Source: G963677325 sp963810555 | GTDB lineage: Bacteria; Bacteroidota; Bacteroidia; Bacteroidales; Prolixibacteraceae | Direction of reading: 5' to 3' | NCBI GenBank assembly: GCA_963810555.1 | Contig: CAWENX010000007.1 | Span: forward strand, 124,001-188,000 | DNA length: 64,000 bases | Shown here: in pieces, positions 54,559-62,632 of the stretch | Numbering within the stretch: position 1 is the stretch's first letter | Layout: each line of letters starts with the position of its first letter | The notes under the pieces: model-generated | Told to the model about the DNA's origin: nothing | The model's database searches: none | The model's input: only the letters and a program-made list of their open reading frames with translations | Position numbers and translations under genes: made by a program

Positions 54559-55674
54559 ATGAGAAATAAAAAGCGAAAATGGCAACGAAGATTTATTAAA
54601 AGAATTTTTGAGAGTAGTGCTGACAAAAAGAAATATTTCTCAAAGATTATGCTTCAAAACATTAATCTTATTAATGAAAAGAATGAATACCTGCCAAAAT
54701 ATTTATTTAAATACTATTCTCCTACATCTGAAAATATTTTAGACATAAAAAACCAAAGACTTTGGTTGTCTCATCCTAAGTCTTTCAACGATCCATTTGA
54801 CTGTAATATTGGCTATGATAGTGAAAATTATGAAAAAAATTGTCTGATTAAATTTATTAAAGAAAGTGGATGTGTTAACGAAGATAAGAAATTAGAAGGT
54901 TTTACGCTTAACGATAAAAATAGAATCCTAAGAAGTCGTTTAGGGGATTATTATTCAATGTATAATAAAATAGAAAGTTATTCTGATGCAAGACTGAAAA
55001 TTCTTGAAACAAAATCCGAAGAATTTCAAAGAAAAATACAAAATATACTATGTGCTAAATTACAACAAATTGATTATAAAATTGAAAAGTTAAAGAATAT
55101 AGATATTAGATTAGCTTGCTTTTGTGAGCTTGAAAAATATGATGAGTTTCCCAATCAAATCGTTATGTGGTCACATTATGCAGATAATCATATGGGATTT
55201 TGTGTTGAATATGACTTAGAATTCCTTAAAAAGGATATTAATTTTTCGTTTAATGACCGTGAATTCTATTATGATAATAAGAATGAATATTTAATAGAAA
55301 GAAATGAAGCAATTATAAAAGCTGGCCTATTCCCTATTGAATATACTTCAAACAGGATTAATATTCCTGTGACCAAGTTGAATAAAATCAATATTGATTC
55401 TTCCGGTAGGATAAATCATAATAGCAATATTGACGAATTATTTTATAAGACATTCGTTGTAAAATCTGCTAATTGGAATTATGAAAAAGAATGGAGAATT
55501 ATAATTGATGGACAAATAAGTAATTATTTTGATAATAAAATTCCATTTCCATATATAAAAACCATTTATTTGGGATGCAAAGCTGACAAAGAATTAATTA
55601 ATAATATGATTACCATAGGAGAAGAAATAGGAGCCGAAGTCAAGTATTTTAAAAATGGATGGGAAAAAGTTTAA
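54559..55674 (+). CDS. DUF2971-domain protein
   Basis: A 371-residue cytosolic protein, very AT-rich in codon use compared with its flanks, which suggests lateral transfer. DUF2971 starts near residue 48 (LFKYYSPTSENILDIKNQRLWLSHPKSFNDPFDC). It includes LACFCELEKYDEFPNQIVMWSHYADNHMGFCVEYD and the end block VVKSANWNYEKEWRI. Function is unknown; such genes are often found among mobile or defence-type clusters. The start could be the Met at residue 30 (54646). Its 3' end overlaps a small reading frame. Confidence 0.85.
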   Translation: MRNKKRKWQRRFIKRIFESSADKKKYFSKIMLQNINLINEKNEYLPKYLFKYYSPTSENILDIKNQRLWLSHPKSFNDPFDCNIGYDSENYEKNCLIKFIKESGCVNEDKKLEGFTLNDKNRILRSRLGDYYSMYNKIESYSDARLKILETKSEEFQRKIQNILCAKLQQIDYKIEKLKNIDIRLACFCELEKYDEFPNQIVMWSHYADNHMGFCVEYDLEFLKKDINFSFNDREFYYDNKNEYLIERNEAIIKAGLFPIEYTSNRINIPVTKLNKINIDSSGRINHNSNIDELFYKTFVVKSANWNYEKEWRIIIDGQISNYFDNKIPFPYIKTIYLGCKADKELINNMITIGEEIGAEVKYFKNGWEKV

Positions 55675-55750
55675 ATTAGAACCAACTGGAACATGGGGTT
55701 ATAAATATGACAAGGAAAAGAGACAATGGAATAATCCTTACTTTTATTAA
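55655..55750 (+). CDS. Possible 31-aa small protein
   Basis: An ATG inside the last codons of the DUF2971 gene opens a frame rich in Lys/Trp/Tyr (GTWGYKYDKEKRQWNN) that ends at 55750. Overlap with the upstream stop would allow coupled translation. It may equally be a displaced tail of the DUF2971 gene. Confidence 0.3.
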   Translation: MDGKKFKLEPTGTWGYKYDKEKRQWNNPYFY

Positions 55751-55770
55751 TTAAAAAATGCATATAATAC

Positions 55771-55838
55771 CTTGCTCTTCAGGATATGATTAAATTCCGG
55801 CGACAACTCATGCTGGTATGCAATAAGCGTCTATTTTA
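55771..55838. repeat. Diverged direct repeat, copy 1
   Basis: About 64 bases are roughly 77% identical, without gaps, to 56627-56690. Both copies can be read as a similar peptide (LQDMxKxxxQLML). They flank the lipoprotein gene and look like remnants of a duplicated gene end. Confidence 0.6.
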
Positions 55839-56015
55839 GATTATGATTTACGAATAATCAATCTCTTTTATTTCATATTCCCATTTGCATAAAGTTAAGG
55901 AATTTGTTTATTTTTATGATTGTAAATCATTGGTTAAAAGATGCTGATAATTAGAGAATAATTATCTATATTTAATTATGAATTCAACCTTAATAATGCA
56001 AAATCCTTGAAAGCC

Positions 56016-56555
56016 ATGAAAAAACTATTTATTCCTTATATTTTTTTAGCATTGGTTAGTTGTATGAGTACAAATAAACTTTTAAGGCAGAGTGATCTAC
56101 TTCTGCACCCGCCTATTTATAAGTATGAGGTTTCTTTGATAAAAGGGGACTCAATTTTACCAGAACGATTTGAAGATGATAAAATTATTACAGATTTTTC
56201 TATTGATAGTGAACATATTTACTATCAAGTAGTTAATAAGACTAACATAGCATTGAAAATTCTATGGGATGAGGTAGCCTACATTGATAATGGATATGCT
56301 AATAAAGTAGTCAGGAATGGTGTAAACTTAATAAATAAGAATGATACCCAACCATCATCCATAATTCCACCTCGAACAGCTGTAAATGGTTATTTTACAA
56401 GAGCTGATCTCATTTATTTTAGTGTTGATAAGTGGGAGCAAATACAAATGTTTACAAATCCCATTGGACAAACATTTAAGGTTTTTATGCCAATCCAATA
56501 TCAAGATCAAATACTTGATTATACATTTAACTTTAAAGTCACTAAAAGTCTGTAA
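56016..56555 (+). CDS. Hypothetical lipoprotein
   Basis: A 179-residue product. Start 56016 (MKKLFIPYIFLALVSC) gives a lipoprotein signal with Cys16 in the lipobox LVSC. The rest is polar, with YQVVNKTNIALKILWDEVAYIDNGYANKVVRNG near the centre, similar in pattern to NlpC-like or immunoglobulin-fold lipoproteins in which a beta-sandwich holds polar loops. I recognise no family. The gene is flanked by two copies of a diverged 64-base repeat, which suggests it arrived as a unit. Confidence 0.65.
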   Translation: MKKLFIPYIFLALVSCMSTNKLLRQSDLLLHPPIYKYEVSLIKGDSILPERFEDDKIITDFSIDSEHIYYQVVNKTNIALKILWDEVAYIDNGYANKVVRNGVNLINKNDTQPSSIIPPRTAVNGYFTRADLIYFSVDKWEQIQMFTNPIGQTFKVFMPIQYQDQILDYTFNFKVTKSL

Positions 56556-56626
56556 TTAAAGAATGAATATTATTCATCTCTATGATGACTATTCAGTAAA
56601 ATATAAAACTAAAGATCATAAGCACC

Positions 56627-56690
56627 CCTGCTCTTCAAGATATGCTTAAAAGCTGGAAGCAGCTGATGCTGATTTGCAATCAGTCTCTAT
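56627..56690. repeat. Diverged direct repeat, copy 2
   Basis: Second copy of the repeat at 55771. It lies 112 bases before the toxin-antitoxin pair. Confidence 0.6.
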
Positions 56691-56801
56691 CTGGCTCAGG
56701 ATCTGAGATCTGCTACGTTTCATATTACCGACTATTTGGGGTAAGTGTAGGAAAAGATTGAAATTACTGAAACATTTCGTAATTTTACAAAAAAGCACAA
56801 T

Positions 56802-57029
56802 ATGACTTTCGAGAAAACATATGATGTTCAGAAGAACAGACAGTTGGTTATCGATCTGCCCGATAAATTCCGTTCCATAAAGAAGGTAAGAGTTATTATT
56901 GAAGATGTTGATGAGGATCGGGATGAGAAAATCTCCTTACTTAAAAAATCAGCTACAGACCCTATTTTTCATTCTGATATTTCTGAGATTGAATCCGACT
57001 TTAGGTATGCTGATGATGAAATGAAATGA
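56802..57029 (+). CDS. MazE-like antitoxin
   Basis: A 75-residue acidic protein. The N-terminal part (MTFEKTYDVQKNRQLVIDLPDKFRSIKKVRVIIED) suits a small beta-strand DNA-binding domain; the acidic C-terminal helix (SEIESDFRYADDEMK) would wrap the toxin. Assignment rests mainly on the downstream MazF gene, whose start overlaps this stop as ATGA (57026-57029). It would bind its own promoter and neutralise the toxin. The family (AbrB/MazE or other) is not certain. Confidence 0.8.
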   Translation: MTFEKTYDVQKNRQLVIDLPDKFRSIKKVRVIIEDVDEDRDEKISLLKKSATDPIFHSDISEIESDFRYADDEMK

Positions 57030-57382
57030 AAATTAATAAATGGACTATTTGGAGAGCAAACCTTGACCCGGTGGTTGGTTCTGAGCAAGGAAAATCCAGA
57101 CCCGTTTTAATCATCAGCGAAGATGAAATAAATTCTATACTTAATATTGTCAACATTATTCCAATTACTTCCCGGAAACAGGGTAGAATAATTTATCCAA
57201 ATGAAGTATTACTTCCGGCAAATACTGTCGGACTGGACAAAGAGTCTATAGCTTTATGTCATCAAATCAGAACAATTGACAGAACTCGTCTCTCGAAAAA
57301 ATATGGACAAATAACTTCCAAAGAAATCCGGAATCAGATTATTGATGCCGTGTGCTTTCAATTAGGAATCAGACGAGACTAA
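57026..57382 (+). CDS. MazF/PemK-family mRNA endonuclease toxin
   Basis: A 118-residue toxin. It has the PemK/MazF start WTIWRANLDPVVGSEQGKSRPVLIIS, the conserved Arg of the catalytic RPV motif, the following IIPITSRKQG segment with the catalytic Thr/Ser, and ESIALCHQIRTIDRTRL at the end. It should be a ribosome-independent, sequence-specific endoribonuclease. Full length and in frame. It is translationally coupled to its antitoxin and forms a classical type II module. Confidence 0.93.
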   Translation: MKINKWTIWRANLDPVVGSEQGKSRPVLIISEDEINSILNIVNIIPITSRKQGRIIYPNEVLLPANTVGLDKESIALCHQIRTIDRTRLSKKYGQITSKEIRNQIIDAVCFQLGIRRD

Positions 57383-57440
57383 ATAAAAAAGAAAAAACAT
57401 AAGATTCCTATGTGACACTAACTTAATTAAATAAAATGCT

Positions 57441-58022
57441 ATGAAAACTGAAAATGTTGTATTGATGCGGATGGCAAGAGAATCTTTGCAAGGGAAATGG
57501 GGACTTGCAATAGGAACTTTTCTTATCTATATTTTACTCAGTATTGCCTTCCAGGCGCCTGCAAAACATTATCCCCAGTTAAGTTTGATATCTTTAATCA
57601 TCAGCGGTCCATTAACGCTTGGAGCGGCCATCTTTTCGCTCTCTCTTGCCAGAAATGAGGAGGCAGGAGTTGAACAGATATTCTTCGGATTTTACAAATT
57701 CGGGAAAGCTTTGGCAGCCTATCTGCTGATGCTGTTATTTATAATCTTGTGGCTTTTGTTGCTTATTATACCCGGAATAATAGCTGCATTATCCTATTCA
57801 ATGACTTTTTATATTATGGCCGATGATGATTCGATAAGCGCTATGGATGCGATCGATAAAAGCAAGGCTATGATGTACGGCTATAAGTGGAAATTGTTCT
57901 GCCTTGGTCTAAGGTTTTTATTGTGGTCAATCCTCTGCATTTTGACACTGGGAATTGGTTTTCTGTGGCTGATCCCCTGGATGAATGTAACGATGGCTAA
58001 ATTTTATGATGATATAAAATGA
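57441..58022 (+). CDS. DUF975-like integral membrane protein
   Basis: A 193-residue protein with about five membrane helices. An amphipathic start (ARESLQGKWGLAIGTFLIYIL) and a glycine/proline-rich helix pair (LLIIPGIIAALSYSMTFYIMADDDSISAMDAIDKSKAMMYGYKWKLF) are typical of the DUF975 family. The stop overlaps the next start as ATGA (58019-58022), so it is translated together with the GNAT-HDAC fusion. Function unknown; it may be a membrane partner or transporter for the enzyme. Confidence 0.82.
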   Translation: MKTENVVLMRMARESLQGKWGLAIGTFLIYILLSIAFQAPAKHYPQLSLISLIISGPLTLGAAIFSLSLARNEEAGVEQIFFGFYKFGKALAAYLLMLLFIILWLLLLIIPGIIAALSYSMTFYIMADDDSISAMDAIDKSKAMMYGYKWKLFCLGLRFLLWSILCILTLGIGFLWLIPWMNVTMAKFYDDIK

Positions 58023-59770
58023 TCAGGATTCGTAAAATAACCAATCCGTTCCTTGAAGTAAATATCCGGACGATTGAACGGGTGAAAGAAATAATCAGCA
58101 TTCAATTCCCTCTGGTTGCGACAAAAAAGATAGAAGAAATTGAATACCAAATGGTTAATCCTTTAAAATACAAGTATCAGTCTACTATCTTCGTCGCGGA
58201 AAATATCAATGATGTCATCAGGGGATTTGGACTTATGTTGTACATGTCAGACCTGCAATTTTGTTATTTGGATTGGCTTGGAACATCACCTGGAAAAACA
58301 TCCTCGGGAGTTGGAAGCGCTCTTTACGAAAGGATACGGGAAGAGGCTGATTCGTTGGGTTCTATCGGAATATTCTATGAATGCCTTCCGGATGATCCAG
58401 ACCTTTGCGGCAGTCAGAATTCAATTTATTTGCAGAATCAGAAAAGGCTTGCCTTTTATGAACGATTCGGGGCAAGGCCTATTGCAAACACACTTTATGA
58501 AACGACAGTCAATCCCGAAGATGATTGTCCTCCTTATCTTGTATTTGACGGGCTTGGCGTACGGGATACCATTCCAAATGAGACCGCCCGTAAAATAGTC
58601 AGGGCTATCCTTGAACGAAAATACGGTGAATATTGTCCAATATCCTATATTGAGATGGTTATCAACAGTATAAAGGATGATCCTGTTGTACTTCGCCCTC
58701 CAAGGTACTCCAGAAAGAGAACAGCCAGATTAAAACAGACCTCAATGGCTGAAAAGAATAAAATTCTGCTGATTGTCAATGACCGGCACCATATTCATCA
58801 TATAAGGGAAAGAGGATATGTTGAATCGCCGGTAAGGGTGAAGAGTATTCAAAATGAACTGGACAAAACAGGACTGTTTGTATATGGTCACGCAAAAGAA
58901 TATTCCGAGAAACCAATCCTGGAAGTGCATAACACGCATTATTATCATTATTTCAGGAATGTTTGCAGGAACCTGCCAATAGGACAATCAGTTTATCCCT
59001 ATGTATTCCCTTTAAGAAATTCGGCAAGGCCACCCAAAGAATTATCAGTCAAGGCAGGATATTTCTGTTTTGACACTTTCACACCTCTTAATCAGAATGC
59101 TTTTTTGGCTGCACGCTGGGGAGTTAACTGTACATTGACAGCCACTGATGAAATAATAGCCGGTAGAAATTCTGCCTATGTTTTAACCAGGCCTCCGGGC
59201 CATCATGCCGAGAGTTCTGTTTTCGGAGGATTCTGTTATTTCAACAACTGTGCTATTGCAGCCAACCGTTTAAGTAAAACAGGAAAAGTTGCTATCCTGG
59301 ATGTCGATTTTCATCATGGGAACGGGCAGCAACAGATTTTCTATAAACGAAATGATGTTTTGACGATTTCGATTCACGGACATCCGTCATTTGCATATCC
59401 CTATTTTTCAGGATTTGCTGAGGAAAAAGGTGAGGTTGAAGGACTGGGATTTAACCACAACTTTCCTTTACCGGAAACCCTTACTTATGAAGAATATTTA
59501 AAAACTCTTCAGAAATCACTAAAGCTTATCCGTAATTTCAGGACAGACTATCTTATTGTCGCTTTGGGTCTTGATACAGCCAAAGGTGATCCGACAGGAA
59601 CATGGGGATTTATTCAAAACAATTTTTCGACCACCGGTAAAATGATAGGAGAATTACATCTCCCGACTCTTATAATTCAGGAGGGGGGCTATAAAATTCA
59701 TTCCTTAGGTAGTAATGCCAGAGCGTTTTTTGAAGGATTTTACAGTGCTTTTAACAGTAAAAACGAATAA
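58019..59770 (+). CDS. GNAT acetyltransferase fused to HDAC-like deacetylase
   Basis: A 583-residue fusion. Residues 1-160 form a GNAT-like domain with a GVGSALYERIREEADSLG acetyl-CoA loop and the usual strand pattern. A linker of about 90 residues follows. From about 245 an HDAC/acetylpolyamine amidohydrolase domain runs to the end, with the His-His dyad in RPPGHHAESS, the zinc Asp and His in LDVDFHHGNGQQ, the third zinc Asp in LGLDTAKGDPTG, and Tyr in QEGGYKIHSLG. Both catalytic parts look intact, so one protein could both acetylate and deacetylate, perhaps a polyamine or small amine. Confidence 0.9.
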   Translation: MIRIRKITNPFLEVNIRTIERVKEIISIQFPLVATKKIEEIEYQMVNPLKYKYQSTIFVAENINDVIRGFGLMLYMSDLQFCYLDWLGTSPGKTSSGVGSALYERIREEADSLGSIGIFYECLPDDPDLCGSQNSIYLQNQKRLAFYERFGARPIANTLYETTVNPEDDCPPYLVFDGLGVRDTIPNETARKIVRAILERKYGEYCPISYIEMVINSIKDDPVVLRPPRYSRKRTARLKQTSMAEKNKILLIVNDRHHIHHIRERGYVESPVRVKSIQNELDKTGLFVYGHAKEYSEKPILEVHNTHYYHYFRNVCRNLPIGQSVYPYVFPLRNSARPPKELSVKAGYFCFDTFTPLNQNAFLAARWGVNCTLTATDEIIAGRNSAYVLTRPPGHHAESSVFGGFCYFNNCAIAANRLSKTGKVAILDVDFHHGNGQQQIFYKRNDVLTISIHGHPSFAYPYFSGFAEEKGEVEGLGFNHNFPLPETLTYEEYLKTLQKSLKLIRNFRTDYLIVALGLDTAKGDPTGTWGFIQNNFSTTGKMIGELHLPTLIIQEGGYKIHSLGSNARAFFEGFYSAFNSKNE

Positions 59771-59771
59771 A

Positions 59772-59901
59772 GAGCTAAGAGCAGAGGGAGAATGGAGAAT
59801 GGAGACCGGAGACGGGAGACCGGAAACTGGAGAATGGAGCAGGGTGAAAAGATTTATTAGTTTTTTGCACTTAGCCCTTGGTCCTCAGCTCTTTGCTAAA
59901 A
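59772..59901. repeat. Paired 7-base arrays before the MFS gene
   Basis: Eleven units, mostly GGAGACC/GGAGAAT (59772-59849), then the pyrimidine-rich units GCCCTTG, GTCCTCA, GCTCTTT (59867-59901). The right arm closely resembles that at 42802. It ends 6 bases before the MFS ATG. Confidence 0.75.
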
Positions 59902-59907
59902 CTATAG

Positions 59908-61200
59908 ATGAAAAAGAAAGATCATTCACACACAAATTTTCGATGGATCATCCTGTCGCTTTTGTTTATCGCGACGACTATTCTTTATATAGACCGTTCG
60001 GCGCTTGGAATTCTTGCTCCTGAACTGCAAAAAACAATCGGCTGGACGGAAGAGCAGTATGGCATCATCAACAGCGTTTTCATGATTGCCTACGCGATCT
60101 GCTTTATCGTGATGGGACGGATAATTGACTTGATCGGCACAAGAAAAGGATATTTGGTTTCGATCAGCATCTGGAGCATTGCTGCTTTAGGTCATGCCCT
60201 TGCCAAAACATGGATCGGTTTTGCAGTTGCACGTTTCAGCCTTGCAGTAGGTCAATCGGGTAACTTTCCTTCTGCCATAAAGGCCGTTGCCGAATGGTTT
60301 CCCAAGAAAGACCGGGCTCTTGCCACCGGAATATTCAATGGGGGATCAAATATGGGGACGATTCTTTCACCTTTGATTATTCCGCCGCTTGTGCTTGGAT
60401 TCAATGACTGGAGGATAGGCTTTATCTGGACTTTCCCCATAAGCATAATCTGGATCATCCTCTGGGTGAGATATTTCCGCAAGCCGGAACAGAGTTCCCA
60501 TGTATCAAAGGAAGAACTGGCCTACATTCATTCAGACAGCGAAGAAGAAGATGAGACCGTTAAAATAAGCTGGAAACAGATTCTTCCCAAACGTGAAGCC
60601 TGGGCCATTGCTGTTGCAAAATTCATGGCCGATCCGATCTGGTGGTTTTATCTTTTCTGGGGAGCTAAATTCCTGAATGCCAGGTTCGGATTGAACCTTA
60701 AAGATATAGGATTGCCGTTTTTCACTATTTATCTATCATCCTGGATATTGGGAATATTCCTTGGCTGGTTGTCTTCCAAATTCATGAACATGGGATTTAG
60801 TCTCAATCAGGGTCGTAAATTCAGTTTGCTTGCCTGCGCATTATTCGCAGTTCCGGTTGTATTGGTGCCTCATACTTCCAATATGTGGCTGGCAGTAGGA
60901 CTGATTGCCCTTGCGACAGGGGGACATTGCGGATGGTCAGCCAATGTATTCAGCCTTATGTCAGATATTTTCCCTAAAAAGGCGACCGGGTCGGTGGCAG
61001 GATTTGGAGGTTTTGCAGGAGCAGTCGGAGGGGCAATTGCTGCTTTTGGAGTGGGTAAGATCTTACAGAATATCGGGATTGAGGGTTATTCGATACCTTT
61101 TGCCATTGCAGGTACAGGATATCTTATTGCCCTGCTGATAGTTCACTTACTTGTTCCGAAAATAAAACCAATTCTGATTAATACAGATTACACGAATTAA
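59908..61200 (+). CDS. MFS transporter (hexuronate/sugar-acid type)
   Basis: A 430-residue major-facilitator protein with 12 membrane helices. It has the motif DLIGTRKGYLVSISIWS after TM2-3 and GFAVARFSLAVGQSGNFPSAIKAVAEWFPKKDRALATGIFNGGSNMG, the signature of ACS/ExuT-type anion transporters for hexuronates. The periplasmic loops are short and the terminal tail is basic. Its neighbour, a Gfo/Idh/MocA oxidoreductase, and the glycosidase-like gene beyond fit uptake and use of a sugar acid. It starts 6 bases after the repeat array. Confidence 0.88.
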   Translation: MKKKDHSHTNFRWIILSLLFIATTILYIDRSALGILAPELQKTIGWTEEQYGIINSVFMIAYAICFIVMGRIIDLIGTRKGYLVSISIWSIAALGHALAKTWIGFAVARFSLAVGQSGNFPSAIKAVAEWFPKKDRALATGIFNGGSNMGTILSPLIIPPLVLGFNDWRIGFIWTFPISIIWIILWVRYFRKPEQSSHVSKEELAYIHSDSEEEDETVKISWKQILPKREAWAIAVAKFMADPIWWFYLFWGAKFLNARFGLNLKDIGLPFFTIYLSSWILGIFLGWLSSKFMNMGFSLNQGRKFSLLACALFAVPVVLVPHTSNMWLAVGLIALATGGHCGWSANVFSLMSDIFPKKATGSVAGFGGFAGAVGGAIAAFGVGKILQNIGIEGYSIPFAIAGTGYLIALLIVHLLVPKIKPILINTDYTN

Positions 61201-61291
61201 GACGAATCGAAGATCAGCGAAGCTAATTACACTAAAAAAAAGGAAAAATTAAATTATTTTTAAGCACAATAATCATCCTAAAATCTCAAAC

Positions 61292-62614
61292 ATGAATAAG
61301 AACAGAAGGACGTTCATTAAACAATCAGCTATAGGCACTTTAAGCACAATTAGTATACCGACCATTATTCCTTCATCTGTTATGGGGAGTTCATCACCTT
61401 CCAACTTAATAAATATTGCCGTAATAGGCTGTGGAAGGCAGACAGTTCAATTCAACATACCACAACTGCTGGAGTCAAAGAATGCGCAGATTATCGGCGT
61501 ATGTGATCTGGATTCCTGGCGTCTTGCCAATGCACAAAAACAAGTGAATGACTATTATTCGAAGGCTAAAGGGACAAACTACAACGGGTGTAAAACATAT
61601 GATGATTTTCGAAAAGTTCTCCAATTGAAAGATGTGGATGCCGTTATGATAGGAGTTCCCGATCATTGGCATGTGCCCCTTGCCATTGAGGCCGCCCGTG
61701 CAGGTAAACATATATCTCTGGAGAAACCCATATCAACCTGTATTGCTCACGGACAGAAACTTGTTGAAGCGATCAAAAAATACAAGGTTATTACACGCAA
61801 TGACAGCGAGTTCCGGTCAACGCCCATATTCGCGCGTGCCGTTGAGCTGGTGAGAACAGGGACAATAGGTAAGATCGAAAAGATTTATGTGGGAGTGCCC
61901 CCTGAGATTAACGGTTCTGCATTGGGTCCTCAGCCAACAATGCCAGTTCCGCCGGAATTGAATTATGATATGTGGCTGGGGCCTGCATGGGAAGCCCCTT
62001 ACACCGAAAACAGGGTTCATGCAATAAAGAAATACGGACGGCCGGGATGGATGAGAGTGGATTCTTATTGCAACGGTATGATTTCCAACTGGGGAGCCCA
62101 CCTGATGGATATTGCGCAATGGGGCAATAACACTGAATACACAGGACCGGTATCGATAGAAGGTACTGGTGATTTTGATAAGGGACTCTGGAACAGCCTC
62201 AATAAATTTGATATCCGTTACAGATATGCCAACGGAGTGGAAATGTTTTATAAAATAGAGCGGCCTTATGTGCGATTTGAGGGCACAAATGGATGGGTAG
62301 AGGTAGAATACCCCGACAAGCTTACAGCCAGTTCAAAGGCTATTTTAGAGGCAAAGACCGGCAATGCGGGGGCGCCTTTCAGGGATACCCTCAGCGATAA
62401 AGAAGATTTCCTTCGAGCCATAAAAACCGGTAAGCCATCTCTTGAACCATTGGAAACTGCCCATCGCACCATTTCCATTTGTCAGTTAGGTTTGATATCG
62501 ATAAAAGTGGGATCCAAACTGAACTGGGATCCGGTAAATGAAGAGATCATCGGCGACAATGCTGCTTCGGCCATGCTGAATGTGCCGATCAGGGAAAAGT
62601 ATTTTAAGTTCTAA
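61292..62614 (+). CDS. Tat-type Gfo/Idh/MocA oxidoreductase
   Basis: A 440-residue protein. The leader (MNKNRRTFIKQSAIGTLSTIS) has a twin-arginine motif. The Rossmann fold reads INIAVIGCGRQTVQFNIPQL, with the cofactor/catalytic motif AGKHISLEKPISTCIAHG and the WHVPLAIEAARAG helix. The C-terminal domain includes NYDMWLGPAWEAPY, CNGMISNWGAHLMDIAQWG (catalytic His) and the KIERPYVRFEGTNGWVEVEYP sheet. Paralogous to the gene at 9408. It probably oxidises a sugar in the periplasm that the MFS protein then imports, or the reverse. Confidence 0.9.
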   Translation: MNKNRRTFIKQSAIGTLSTISIPTIIPSSVMGSSSPSNLINIAVIGCGRQTVQFNIPQLLESKNAQIIGVCDLDSWRLANAQKQVNDYYSKAKGTNYNGCKTYDDFRKVLQLKDVDAVMIGVPDHWHVPLAIEAARAGKHISLEKPISTCIAHGQKLVEAIKKYKVITRNDSEFRSTPIFARAVELVRTGTIGKIEKIYVGVPPEINGSALGPQPTMPVPPELNYDMWLGPAWEAPYTENRVHAIKKYGRPGWMRVDSYCNGMISNWGAHLMDIAQWGNNTEYTGPVSIEGTGDFDKGLWNSLNKFDIRYRYANGVEMFYKIERPYVRFEGTNGWVEVEYPDKLTASSKAILEAKTGNAGAPFRDTLSDKEDFLRAIKTGKPSLEPLETAHRTISICQLGLISIKVGSKLNWDPVNEEIIGDNAASAMLNVPIREKYFKF

Positions 62615-62632
62615 TTCAAGAGATTTAAAAGT

